NCBI GenBank assembly: GCA_036785705.1 | Contig: JAWUZG010000970.1 | Span: forward strand, 5,717,501-5,781,500 | Reading direction: 5' to 3' | From: Acanthornis magna | Taxonomy: Eukaryota > Chordata > Aves > Passeriformes > Acanthizidae | DNA: 64,000 bases | In this document: positions 1 to 12,654 of the stretch, in pieces | Layout of the letters: each line of letters begins with the position of its first letter | How positions within the stretch are numbered: position 1 is the stretch's first letter | Notes under the pieces: generated by a model | Database searches by the model: none | Seen by the model: only the letters and a program-made list of their open reading frames with translations | Told to the model about the DNA's origin: nothing | Program-made: the position numbers and the translations under genes

Positions 1-766
1 CTCTTAGAGGAGAGAGAGCAGGGGGAAAAAGGTGGCTCTGCTTTTTGGCTGCAACTGCAGAAAAAAGCCCGGTTTTGCACTGGTTTTTCTCCCTACCTGT
101 TGGGTGAGTTCTCACTTGGGACGGGGGAAGACGAGATCCTGGCCCCTTCTACCCTCCGGGAAGGCGCGTTTCCCAGCTGCACTGCAGCAGAACGAGACCC
201 CCCGCCTGCTGCTGCTCCTCGCCCTGCCTGCTGCCACCCCGCACCTTGCCTGCCACAGCTGCGGAGCTCCTGCTGCCTCCTCTGCTAGCTGGCTCAGGTG
301 AGCCCACCTGGCCGTTCCATCTCCTTGCTGCGCCCTGTCCATCTGCGCGTCACCCTAGTCCAGCCCGTCCACCATGACGTGTGCGACACAAATCCAACCT
401 CGCGCCACAGCGCCATCTGCAGCTTCCCGAGAGTCATCGCACCTGCCCTGCTGGTCTAGGAGACCAACAGCGCCCCTTCTGGCCGTGACCGTGACTGCAC
501 CAAACGGGAAAGTGCCTGGCAGCCCAGAGACATTTGCCACTGAGTTTTGGGTTTTTGTTTACTGTTCTTTACCTTGTTTACTGTTTTTGTTACTGATTGT
601 TTACCTCATTCTAGATACTAGTAAAAAACTCTTATTCCTTTTCCCATACCTTTGCCTGAGAGCCCTTGATTCCAAAGTTATAACAATTCGGAGAGAAGAG
701 AGTTCACATTTTCTGTTCTAAGGTTCCCACCTTCCTAAGCAGACACCTGTCTCTCAAACGAAGACA
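1..766 (+). mobile_element. LTR-like repeat copy A, cut by the window edge
   Basis: This GC-rich block shares ordered landmarks with the copies ending at 21971 and 24886. They are a GC-rich upstream half, a run of T-rich and GTT-rich sequence, an AGTAAA-like polyadenylation signal just before a CTTATTCC stretch, and an end of the form TCAAAC.AAGACA. This layout fits the LTR of an endogenous retrovirus in sense orientation. Open frames here (for example 374-721) come from the GC-rich composition and are not genes. The 5' end is outside the window, so target duplications cannot be checked. The family name is not known to me. Confidence 0.7.
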
Positions 767-3700
767 CATCTGTATTGCTACTTTGAGCATATGGACTAAT
801 TTAGAAGCCAAACTGAGAAGACACAAAAACACTAGTAGCTTGTCTTGTAGTTATAGTGATGTAAGTAGAAGGAAAATAATTTAACCTGATAGCTCTTTGA
901 TGCTGAGAGATGAGAAATAAGTAAGCTCTGTTAATTACCCATGTAATTAATGGCTGTAATCTTGTCTCTATTTGGCATCATCTCTGCACAGTTACTGATG
1001 TAAATGTAATTTTTTGTTTAAGGATGTGGATTTTAATCTCATAAATAATCATTAGAAAAATGTATCAAATCAAAATATGTCTATTATCAATTTTTTTCTT
1101 CCCAGTAACTCTGACAATTTCTTTAAAAGCTTTTATCTGGTTCTTCCTCTACATTGAAGGAATTGGTGTCATTCACAAATTACCTCTGTCTGCCTTCTGT
1201 GATAAGTAACATAGAGATATCTATAATGCTATGAAATGAGATTTACCAACTTCATATCATTCTACTGAAAGAACATATTTTGCCACTAATGCTCTTTATC
1301 TACTAAATGCCAAAATCCATCTATTTTATTAAAAATTGGTTCTGTTTGATTTTAATGAAGACCAATAGGAAATGTTGTCACTGATCTCAGAACTGAGAAA
1401 ATCAGATACAGCAGTGGAAATATAAGGGGAAATAGCCTGAAGAGCATCACTATTGAAAGTGAAAGCCTAGTTACCTTAAGTTCTGTGATCTGCTGAAATT
1501 GTATCATCAAAGCTGAATGAACAAGACTCTGCTATACGTATCCTGTGGAACTAGACAGTGGGAGAATGCATGTGCACTTCAGGGTCTGTTATATTGAATG
1601 AGATCTTTACATTTGGCAATGTGACTGAAAAACTTTTTGTTCAAATGTGGGGGTTTTTTAATTTTTTGTTTCTTTGTTGTTTTGGGGTTTTTTTGGAGTG
1701 CCAACAGCATATTTGCTGTGATAAGTCCAGAGAGACAGTCTGTAAACAGTCTGTAAATGACAAAGTTGTCTTTTTCTACAGAATTTGTAAGGTAGAATTT
1801 GAATGTTTGATTGAGAAATGAAACTGTGGTAGCTACAGAGAAATTGGAAATTTATATTTGATATCTCTCTTTCTTTGATCAGAATTTTTTTTTAAAATAT
1901 AGAGTTAACACACTGGCTGTTAAGTATCCCTGCTGAGGACTTCGGTACGATAAATAATCTTAGTTTACTTGTCTGCAAGTATGAGCTTTAGTGGCCCTTC
2001 TGTACAGGAGACTGAATTGTTTATTGCATTGTGGCTGCTTCCAGCTTAAAAAGACTTTTGTACTAAATGTATTTCTGTGTGATTTTAATGTTCCTCTGAC
2101 AAGATCTCAGAAGCTAATTTTTAAGAAGTTCCATATTGGTAATTACTCAATTTTTAAATAACAATCCAAGTTTGATTTGAATGGTTTAAAATTGAAGTTT
2201 TGTCAATGGCAATTGCTTTGTATTTGATTCTGTGCTTTTTATTCCTTGGAAATATTGTGGAAGAAAGTTTTTCAAGGGGCTACCTTAGGCCTTTTTTTTC
2301 TGCATTCTTAAGGACTAGGAGTATCAAGCAAAGAGATAGCAAAAGAACTAGCTGGTCACCAGGTAATTATAGACATATAATTAAATATAAATTTAATCAG
2401 AAATTAAATTATTTAATTTAATCGGAAATTAAATTATTGATCATACTTTTTTGGTAGGAATTTCAAACAACTTGAGAGAATGGTCCCCTTGTCTTCAGTG
2501 CTATAAAGGGCAGAGGACCAGATAATCTCTTCCTTTGAAAAGCTTGCAGCCCAAAAGTTATTAGAAGAATGAAGCTGTCACATGAACAAACCTCTATCAA
2601 GGCAGTAAATAAAATAGTTTTTCTAGTCTTTATGTTTTTTGGAGGGAGCAGTTTTAAGGAAAGTGTCTGCTCAACAGTAAGAGGACAAACCAAAGGGTAG
2701 TAAGAAAGTGGAGGAACTGGTAAGAGGGAGGGAAATTAGAAGTAATGAGGAGAGTGTGAACCTGAGTACACAGCTATTTTCCAGAAGGCTGGTCACTGTT
2801 AGAAAGCTATCCAGGTGCTTTTCAGCTACATGAGTAAGTATAGGCAGAAATAACAGATGGCAGGATTTTTTTTTTTATTCAGCAGAGTAATGTTTGTTTT
2901 ATTTGGGATGCAGTAAAGGACATAGAACTTCAGCCGAGGATATAATTGCTAATTATTCAGTCAGTTAAATTTAGACCTTGTTCAATCAAAATAAGTAATA
3001 AATCTCTTCAAGAAGTATGAGAGGAACAATAGCCAGAGAAGGGCAAAGACATTCTTTTCAGTTCTTTGAGATGTCTTTTTGTCTCATCCTTTCTCATCAG
3101 AGTAGCTTTAGTGCAGACAGTCTGAACACAGCATGTTTCTGTACTCCTATTCCCAGGAGGATGGCCCAGAGGTTAAGATACTAGTCTAGAATAATCAGAT
3201 TTTGGCTTCTGATTACCATTCTCTGAACTTGGTGTAGAAGTTACTTGCCTTTCCTGTACCTTTTTTGCCCAATGGTAAAGTGAGCAAAAAATGAACTGCT
3301 ATTGTATCAAGCAATTCTGTAAGGAAACAGAAAACTCAAAAGTTTGAGGATCGTAGGTGTTGCTATGCTATTAATAGCTCAGTTCAGCAGCCCACACATA
3401 GGCTGCTTGAGTTGTATCCTGCCTTGTTTCAAGCTGCCATCCTATGACGTTTGCCACCTGCACAGAGGTGTTTGAGACATCCTATGTGATTTGAGATGAC
3501 TGTGGGAAGGCAAATGAATCAATTGCGTGGTTTCTCCAAGTTGATTCTTTGTTTTTAGCTTGATCCCTAGTCTCTCATAATGGTTTGTCTCCCTCTTAAT
3601 TCTTTATTTCTCACTCTTTTTCTCTGTATATCTTTATCTATGTTGTTTATTGTTTCTTTCCATTTTGTTTTCCTGTTTAAGCTACATTCTATGAAAATCA

Positions 3701-6700
3701 CCCACCATGCACTATTCCAGCATCTCTACCTTGATGCTGTCCTGTGTCATATAGGCTAGTCTCGCACACAGTCACACAGTCTAGGGAACAGCTCCTTTAT
3801 TTTTTGAAGCTGTACCAGGTTTTCACATCCCCTGGGGATAAGCGCCTTTCAGAATACAGACAGAGATTGTCTGATGAGCCACCTTATCATGTGGGAGAGC
3901 CCCATAGAATTAAATCTTGTGAAGTTCCTAAGCAAAAAGCAGAAGTCCCTAGCAGTACACTGACATAGCTGTTAGTATTCCTTCCCTTTTCATAAGCAAA
4001 ATGAGGCCTTTGTAAACTTGAAAGCTCATCCTTCAGTTTCCTTATATTTCTACTGCCCAGCTGAGTTTTACTGCTGGACCTCTTAGGGTCACACTTACTG
4101 CAGAACAGTAACCACCTGCTATTGTGTTAAATTTTGCAAGGGTGTATGCTTCCAGTCAATGGAATTTGCTGGATGTTGCAAAGAAAAGGGTGGGCAAAGG
4201 TCTGCCTACATATTGTGGTACACTGCAGTGTGCAGGTCAGTGTCCTCTGTAAAGTACTTTCTGGTTTTAGCCAAATAACCAAGGACTAATGTAGAAGTCT
4301 GTGGCTTCATTCTGAAAGCAATCATAATCTTGTTTATTTTGTGGATCTCTTTAGAGCATTTTTACGTTAACTGGGCAATGATGAACAATTAGATTCTGCA
4401 ATTTGCAGAAAGGTTAGTATGATCATCTCTCATCACGTATGTTCACTTTTGTCATTTAGGCTGCATTTCCCTCCTGCAATTTTAATTAAGAGAATGTAGC
4501 TTATCATAGTGGTTTATGCTTGTCTGGATATTATTCAGTACTATTCTCATTTGTTAAGCAAACTGTTCTGATGCATCATGGTATTTTACAATACTCAAAG
4601 CACCAGTAAGCAAAAGCTTACAGAAAATTAACAAAAGAAAAGCATTTATAAGATAAGTGCACATTTATGCTTCTTTAAGCAGTGAATAACTTATCAGAGC
4701 TTCACAAGCAGCAGGACAGTCCATCAATAAGGAAAATACATTAGGTCTGTGAAATGTAAAGGGACAACATCAAGAATTCATTGAAGTTCAGTTTTAGTGG
4801 TTGAAAGAGGGTTCTGAAGTAGCATTACTGCACACATGTCATGTATCTTCCCTAGTCATCTTCTTTTGATGGGGTTTGGAGAGAGGTTAGTTAGTGGTTA
4901 GGCCTGTACTATATGGACAGTTAGTCTGACTTGTAGAGTTGTCTTTATGCTCTTCCATACTGGAGAGTGCCTGGTACCTAGCAGCTGCCCTCTTCCATTA
5001 CTTGGGCCATATTTCATGCATTCATGCAGTTCAGGATATGACTTCTCTTTGGCTTTGTACAGCAGAAATTGCCTATGTTATATATTAGAATAGCAATTGT
5101 GAAGCTGCACAAGTCCACTAAATAAATGATACATTCCCAAATGCAGTTTACTGTGACAGCCTTTCTTCTAGTATATGATCCGCTGTGTCAAACTTGAGCA
5201 ATAAAACTCAACTGTAAATGGTGGACAAATTTGCATTATTGAGCCCAGTGTAAGAGAAGACCTAGGAGGAGTCTGGGGAACCATTACCAGTACAATAATA
5301 AAGGCATAAAATACATTACATGACAACAAAGATTTTCTGTAATTTCATTAATGAACAACATATAGTTGTTCTGTATGTCATTAGTAGTGCCAGTATGCAC
5401 AGAAAAAAGGATTGGTAGCCACAGATGACCTGAGCTAAGTTAATCATTTTATAAGATCAGTAACAGAAACCACCACCTCACAAAGCAATTGCTTATAAGT
5501 GAAGAGCTTTATTTTAATATCTTTCTGTGTTTTCTGTGGTAAAAATCTCCTAGGAAAATGCTCAGTGTTCTGTATTAATCAGCTTTTCAGGCTTCTGAGA
5601 GTCTGTCAATGGCAAAGTGATTTTTTCCCACAACCTGCAGCAGATATTAATGAGAACAGAGGCTTCAGCAAACATTTGTCACTGTCAGCTGTTGTTTCTA
5701 CAGGAATGCAATGGTAGAATAGCATGGAGTACAAGGGCAAGGCTGAATTCTTGGAAGGTGACTATATAGCATGGAAAGTATGAAATTCAGTCAACTGCAT
5801 AGAAAAGAGAAGTGATTGAGCCTGTTGCACTAGAGCTACGCTGAGATAAAAATATTTGTAGCAGAATTGAAACTGAGCAATACACTGCTATTTCAGACAC
5901 AGGAATCTTAATTCTGTCATAAAATGGTAATTTATACTAACTCTGTGTGCTCAGCATTAGAGAAAAAATAAACAGTTTTAAAAAAAATCTTACATTTCTT
6001 ATTTTTCTAATTATGAAAATCCATCTAATTTTTAATCCTACAATGCTACAATATTGGAAAATATCTGACTGTCCATCTTCCTTTTCTGACCACATTTTGA
6101 GATTTCAGTGCTGAAGTGAAATGGAGGCAGGAGAAGACTATAGACTTTGACATCATGACAGAAAATGATTGGGTTTGTTGCCAAATGCCACCCAAGTAGA
6201 TCTTGAGTAGTTAGATATGAGTGTTACCTCTTTGGAGAGGACACTTTCTATTAGCTGGACTAAACAAATAGGTCCATAAGCCTTATACTTACATATGTGT
6301 AATCCACTGCAATGTCTCTTCCTGCCCTTCTTTGCAGAACAGCTAAGCAGCATCCTTGTAATGATTTTTCCTCTGTTTTCACTGCAGCAGCCCATGTGCT
6401 AACAATGAAGAGATGGGAATCTTGTGTGGCTTCAATGACTTGAGTATTCTGTTTCTTGTGCTTAACACCCTGCTGTCATGCTTGAGTGAGAGTTAGTATA
6501 TAAGTTTTGAAATTAATTCTATACCAGGCTTTATACTTTAATATGTTGTCTTTCTAACTAGCTTTTATTTCTGGAACAAACAGGTTGCTTAAACTGTGCT
6601 CCTACACTTCTCAAATACCAGCTGGGTATCATGGACCATTCTTAACCTTTCTATTTCGACACTTTTTAATGATTTTGTGGTATTGAATGCTTTGTATTGC

Positions 6701-8082
6701 ATCCCATCACATGAAAAAATTTGTCTTTTTAAACATGGAGGTGCTTGTGTGAATTTTTTTGTTGGGGGGAATTACTGTCAGGCTCTGGTAAGCTTGGGGC
6801 CATGTATGTTTGCTTTATGAGTTGACATATACTACTTCATGGTTAAAATACAGTCATGTTTACTTTTAACTTAACCCATTGTGTTTCTCTTTTTTTTAAA
6901 ATCCCAGATAAGCATTGTTGTGTATCATAAGAAGCTTCTTTCAAACTTTCTTTTTTATATTGGCCAAATACTTCATTAAATTTTGTGAGCATTTGCTGAT
7001 ATCCATATGATGTTTTGCATAAGGGTAACTCTAAAATTATTTCTCCTGAATGGTTGGCTTTCATTTTAGCCAGTTTCTGTCCAGAAGTACCATCTTGAAA
7101 CTCCTTTGGAAAACAGCACATATTAGTCATGCAACCCTAGTATTTCTTTTACAGGTTGTAGGAGAGTATGATATTAGGTACAAAAAAATGTTGTGGAATG
7201 GTGTTGTAAAAGTATTGTGGAACAGTGTTATAGATGCATGAGTCTGCATTTCTTGAGATCTGGAACACTTTACTGTTCTCAAAAAATTTTGGACAGGGAG
7301 TCCATGACAATGGTTTTAAACTCTCATGAGCGTTTGTTTTGCTTTTCACACTAGGGTTATTCTGTTTTACCCCTAAATTGTGCTACTTTTGGAAAGTTAG
7401 ATTAGCTTAATTTTTTCAGTATTTTAACAGTCCTCTGAATTTCTGATAAAGTCTTCTTCTGGGTAGCCCTATCTGAGCAATCATATCTTCCCCCCCTGAA
7501 TGGTTTTGAACATGTTGGTTGTTAAGAATACTGATGTGTGACTGGGGATGATGCATGTGGGGATGTCTGATGAGGTAAATTTCTGTCCACTCTGCTGCTG
7601 CTCTGCAGGATGCTGAGCTGCTCTTGAGGCAGCTCTGGGGTGACCACAGCTTACCTCAGAGAATCCATTTCAGGGTTGTTGGGATTTTTAATTTTTTTTT
7701 TCATCCCTTGAATTACCATAGTTTGGAGAACATTTTTAGGAGAGGATGGCCTGTCAGGGTGGTAGTCTCAGTAGCTAGTATAACACTGTCATTCTTGCCT
7801 CAAGACAAGAGTTTTCAGTGTAATCAAGCTTTCTCAAGCTAATCTGAAGTTTATTTTATTATATTAGTATCCTTTCTTTGGTATGTTGCAAGCACTTAAT
7901 AACATTCACATTACAATCATTCTAAAATTGCTCATTTGAATTCAAGATCCTGATAAAACTGAATGTATTGTATAGTTAATAAAGAAGACTAAAGGCAAAC
8001 CGTTTAGTCTCATATCTTCTTCATGTTTTATTGAAGATGCAGCATCACCAAACAGAAATAATCTTGATGACATTTATAAAAT
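767..8082 (+). other. AMPH: AMPH intron 1, AT-rich stretch
   Basis: This is about 7.3 kb of AT-rich intron. I see only short chance open frames, homopolymer runs and one short tandem duplication at 2391-2438. No exon with matching splice sites, RNA gene or recognisable mobile element was found. Confidence 0.7.
2391..2438. repeat. 25-bp tandem duplication
   Basis: A 23-bp AT-rich unit at 2391-2413 recurs at 2416-2438 with a single A-to-G difference, giving a period of 25 bp. It looks like a local slippage duplication with no coding content. Confidence 0.85.
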
Positions 8083-8905
8083 TGTCTTGGTTTTGGAGAC
8101 AAAGTGTCAGGAGGAAGCACTCCGGGATGAGTGCCTCCTACCAAGGGAAAACGGCTTCCCCTCTTTGCTCTGCCAATGAAACAAATTAACCATGGCAAGT
8201 GAAAGTGGAAGAAACCTGAACTATTTATTAACCCAAAATGAAACCGGGAAGAAACAAAGAGGGGGAGAAAAAAAAAAGGAAAAGGGCACCCACAAGGAGC
8301 CCACAACAGTCTCCAGGAAGGGGGAGTCCACTCAGCAGCCTAGAGGAGGGCAGATGGAAAAAAGAAACCTCGTTGACTCTTGAACGCCAGTCCTCCTCCT
8401 CACAGCAGGTGAAGCTGGTGGAATCCAGTGGCTCCGCCCCTTCACTCACTGGTGTGGCTTCCTCGGAGTTTGGACTGCACCGGGGCCACCCCGCAGGCCC
8501 GCTACGGCCACCCCGCGGGCCCCCCAGGCTGGAGAGGAGGGAAGGAAGATAGGAAGGCCCGGGGGAGGAAAAGAACAAATAAACAAAACCTTTTTCCTAA
8601 GCTAGCAGGGAAGAGCAGTGTAGAGAGCAGTCCTGCGGTCTCTCTGAGAGCCATCTACCCATCTGTCTCTCTCTCCGTCTCCCCGTCTCTTTCCCGGCCA
8701 TTGGGCCGAGCCGTTTAACCAGCACCTGCAGGTGCCGGTTCAGCTGAACCAACCCTGGCTCCGGCCCCACCCCTTGGGTCCGTCGGCCACTGGTCTGAGC
8801 TGCCACGTGTGGGCTCAGTTGAACCGACCGTTCGACCGGCCATTCAACTGACCCCAGCTCCACACCCCCCTGCCGGTTCATATTAAAGGCACAGTAGCTG
8901 TGAGC
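8083..8905 (-). mobile_element. LTR-like repeat copy D, antisense
   Basis: On the minus strand this block ends at 8083 with a TCCAAAACCAAGACA-type terminus, nearly the same as the ends of the three sense copies. Read from the right on the minus strand, it has a TTTAATATG TATA-like site near 8880, a very GC-rich body at about 8380-8870, an AATAAA signal (8224-8229 on the complement) and the AAGACA end. This is the order expected of an LTR. The body differs from the sense copies, so it is probably a related family. Open frames of up to 116 codons on both strands here reflect GC content. The right edge is approximate and no target duplication was found. Confidence 0.6.
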
Positions 8906-11900
8906 ATTAAGCAGGAAGGTAAGGAATAATGTAGCTTCCTAATGTCACCCCAGGACAAGACTATATCAGATATGCTTTATGTTCTTACTCAAATTTTATG
9001 TTTGTGTAGAATCTACCGTATGTTAAGTCAGTACCACGTTGCCTGACAATCCCTTTCTACATGTATTTACTTGACAGTATCTAAGTTTACCATTGTATCA
9101 AATTCAGCTTTTACTTTATTCTCAATGCTAATCGGATTTAACTATTTAGTTCATATATTCTTAGCAACATGCTGGTTCAACACTGATACTCATTTTAGAT
9201 ACTTTTTAAAAAATATTTTATGTCATTTTAGGAGGAAGCTTAGTGGTAGCTGATTTAGTTTAATTACATGAAATAAGGTATCTTTTATCCTGTTTTTTTA
9301 ATAAGGTGAACATCAACTATTTTATACAATCTTCAGAAGATTACAAAAAACTTGAGTATAGAACATTTATTAAGATACAGTTCAAGTCCATTTCTTTAAT
9401 TTTTAAGACTTATTTTATTGTAAATGATACAGACTGTTCATACTTATTGACAGATGTTCTCAAACCTAACCTCAAATGGTATTTCTCTGTATGGGTATGC
9501 TGAGAAAAAAAAATGCTAGCCACCTGCCTTCTCTAAGCTCTGGACTCATTCAAGCCCTACAGGCCACCAAATGTTCAACATCTTTGGTTCCTCTGCTCTT
9601 TTTTTTTCTCCTAATAATGTGAATTCAAATCCATAATATGGATTACTTACCACATGGATCTAAAATAAAATATTAGCCACTTATCAGTCCAGATTTCCTT
9701 TCTGTAGCATGTTGTAGAGCACTCCAAGGCTTTTGTGAAACAGTCCATCTACCCATCTCCTGTCCTCATTGGCCACCAATAAACTGAGCTATTCCTGTTA
9801 GTAAAGCTAATCCTTATCTAGAAGGGTGGTCAAACTGAGGCTTAAGGGGGAGGTTAGGCACTTGCTGCTCCTGAGCACAACCTTCATTTTACCATTAAGA
9901 ACCATCTGATGCTTTCCAATAACCTGTGTGTTTCGAGTCTATTTTCTCTTGTTCTAAACGTAGTGCTAGTACCTGTCTACTTGCCTTTTCCTAACCCTAG
10001 CCATAGACCAAACCCGGACTCTAACCCAGGTATTCCACGGAACAAAATAATAAATGTATTTAAAATTTATTTCAGCCTGTCCATGAGGTGGGGATGGAGT
10101 TAGAGTAACCTATATGTAGGGCAGACAAGCCTTCATCTGGCTTTAACCCTACCCCAAAAACACCCTATAGATGCTGACCTAACTGAGCAAAAATAAACTA
10201 TAAACTATAGACTTCTGTTGACAAGAGACTTCCATTTTGAGACAGAAGTGCATGAACAAGTGCAGAAGGGAGGGTCAGTTTCTACATCCTTCAGCCTGGC
10301 CACTTTTCTGTTTAGACTACCAACGGTAAACTTGTGATTACAATTAGGTTGGTTATAAAAGGCTGAGCTGCACATTCATTAGTCCATGGAGTTATATGGC
10401 TCGGATCTAAAAGAACATGTAAGGAATAGTTTATTTTAGCCCCAGTCTGCTCCACTGTCTCTATATGGCATTGTGGGGATGGGATTAAGATTACTTTTAG
10501 CAAAAGAGTAAGTGAATCCCAGTTACCTGTGTCCATGGCATGAGCTGCAGGACTTCCATGAGAGTAAGTTTCTTTAGCTAATGCCAAGCCTCTGGCTTGG
10601 AACTTTTATGTCCAACCATATAGCATATTTATAGCTCTGATTTGGATTGGGAAAATTGAGAAACTATGTTATAAATTATCTGGATTAAGATTAGGATTGA
10701 TGTTTGTAGAGGCTAAATTATAACACTGCATCTTAGTTCAGCTAAATATCTGTATAGAAATGGATAGTTGGAGATAGGATAAAAAAACCCCAGACCATGG
10801 TAGGTGCTATGGAAGGTTGTTCCCTTCTGAGCCTTGCCCTGTTGAGCCTGAATGCACATTTGAAAATATGGATGTGTGCCACTCATATGGAAAAAATAGT
10901 CTATCATGACAACTTTTGATGCTGCAGTTTGTTATCTATGTTTTGAATTTCTCATACTACAGTTGACATGCTTCTTGCTTCAAAAGTATTTTGAATGTAT
11001 TGCCATGGTCAGGAGGCTTACCTGGCAGGTGCCTCTTTGAAAAGGAAATGTTGGATTTTCAGAAGGCACTCTGGTGTGGATCAAAGCCATGCCACAGTTG
11101 GGGGCAGACTGTTTGGCTCATTGGTGACAAGGAACAATGTGAAGGCCTGTGATTATTCAAAATGTTAAATTATTTCTCTGTAAAATTCTCTGTGATACTA
11201 ATATTTTATGAAGAGGTTGGTGATGAGAGTGTATGAGGTTTTTGGGACTAGTTAGTTGTCTTAAAAGCAACCCAAAATGCCCACATATGCCAGAAAATAA
11301 ACATAGCAATTGGCAGCAAAAGGCTAGTCTATGTCTTTTTTCTTCTTTGGTATCATTCTTTCTGTCTTTCTGCTGTAACTGTGTCAAAACGTCCTTGATG
11401 TTTCACATGACATGTCCACAGGTAGCATTGACTCACCTTCATGATCATCTTGACCTCCAGTTTCCACAGTAGCAATGCTCACCATGCCTTCATGCAGCCT
11501 GATTTTTTGCTGTGAGGCTGGCTGGGCTTGGGAGAGGAAGGTGGTCAAAGAAAGAACATGGTAGTACTGGAGCTGTACATTCTTTGTTTTGAGAAGAATA
11601 TGTGGTAATGTTTATATGTTTATTCACAGTATCTGTTAATTGCTACTGTTTTGGTTTTGTGGGGCTTCTGGGTTTCATTTTGGTTTTGGTTTAATTGGTT
11701 TGGTTTTGTTATTAACTGTGCAAATAGATAGTGTGGTCGATTTATAATGGGACAGCAGTCTGAACATCAATCTGTGAGATGGTTCGTTCCCACATGCAAG
11801 TACTCTATAAAGATTTGGGGATTGCTTTACAAGCAGGGTGAAGCCTGTTTGCAGCTATGTTTAAGTCTTCAGTATTATAATGAATGGATAGCAATGGGAT

Positions 11901-12573
11901 TTAATAATAGAATGCATTTATTGTGGTTAAATACAGCATAAAGTGCAGCTGTGTCAAATTACTTTTGAGATTGCTGTTTGAATAGCCCTTACTGCTGAAT
12001 TATTGTGGCATACTTATTATCTAGTGGATGACAGTCCACTTAAGAATTAATGAGGAGAGTAAAATGAGCACCAAGTTTTAAATAAGCATCAGCCTCACAG
12101 TTCTTTTTTTCTATGACTTTATGTTGAAAATCATGCGGGTAAATATAATGCTAACACTGTTCGATGTAATGAGAAGAAAAACCTAATGAGTTTTTTTCTT
12201 TCTTTGTCTGAACTGGAGGACAACTTGTAGTACTAGCAAAATTCTCTCATTCTTCCCTGCTTTGAAACTGTAGGGTTCTTTGCTAAAACAAAAGTTGGTT
12301 CGCTAAAAAAAACAAGCAACATTCCTCCAAGGATTCCATACTTGGAAGTATATTTCCACACACATACACACACACACCCTATACTCCTGCTTCCATCTTT
12401 TTTTATTTTGACAAAATAGTTTCTTGTGTGAACTTTGGAAATTGTAGTGCACAAAACACCTCCAAAAGTAAAATGTTATTTATGCCTAACTGCAAGAACA
12501 GAAGTGTTGAAAGTAGCAGTATTTTTGGTTTGTGTCATAAATATTAAATTATTCCTTTTTCCTTTCACTCTAG
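8906..12573 (+). other. AMPH: AMPH intron 1, 3' part
   Basis: This AT-rich intron runs up to the exon 2 acceptor. It contains a short CA-rich tract near 12357-12379 and no convincing exon or mobile element. The last 25 bases form a pyrimidine-rich tract ending in CTCTAG. Confidence 0.75.
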
Positions 12574-12654
12574 GTACTTCAAAAACTAGGAAAAGCAGAT
12601 GAAACCAAAGATGAACAGTTTGAAGAATATGTTCAAAATTTCAAACGGCAAGAG
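12574..12654 (+). CDS. AMPH: AMPH exon 2, start of BAR helix 1
   Basis: This exon encodes 27 residues, from [15 protein letters not shown] to FKRQE, which correspond to amphiphysin residues ~24-50. They form part of the first long helix of the N-BAR domain, just after the amphipathic N-terminal helix that inserts into membranes (family knowledge). It is 81 nt long and phase 0 at both ends. The acceptor is a T/C-rich tract ending in CTCTAG and the donor is GTCAGT. The match to vertebrate amphiphysin I is essentially complete. The previous exon, which would end in QEK, is outside the window. Confidence 0.97.

Noticed and set aside
9909..10103. CCCTAACCCTAGCC string suggesting telomere-like repeats
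   Set aside because: Only about one and a half units occur, with no array.
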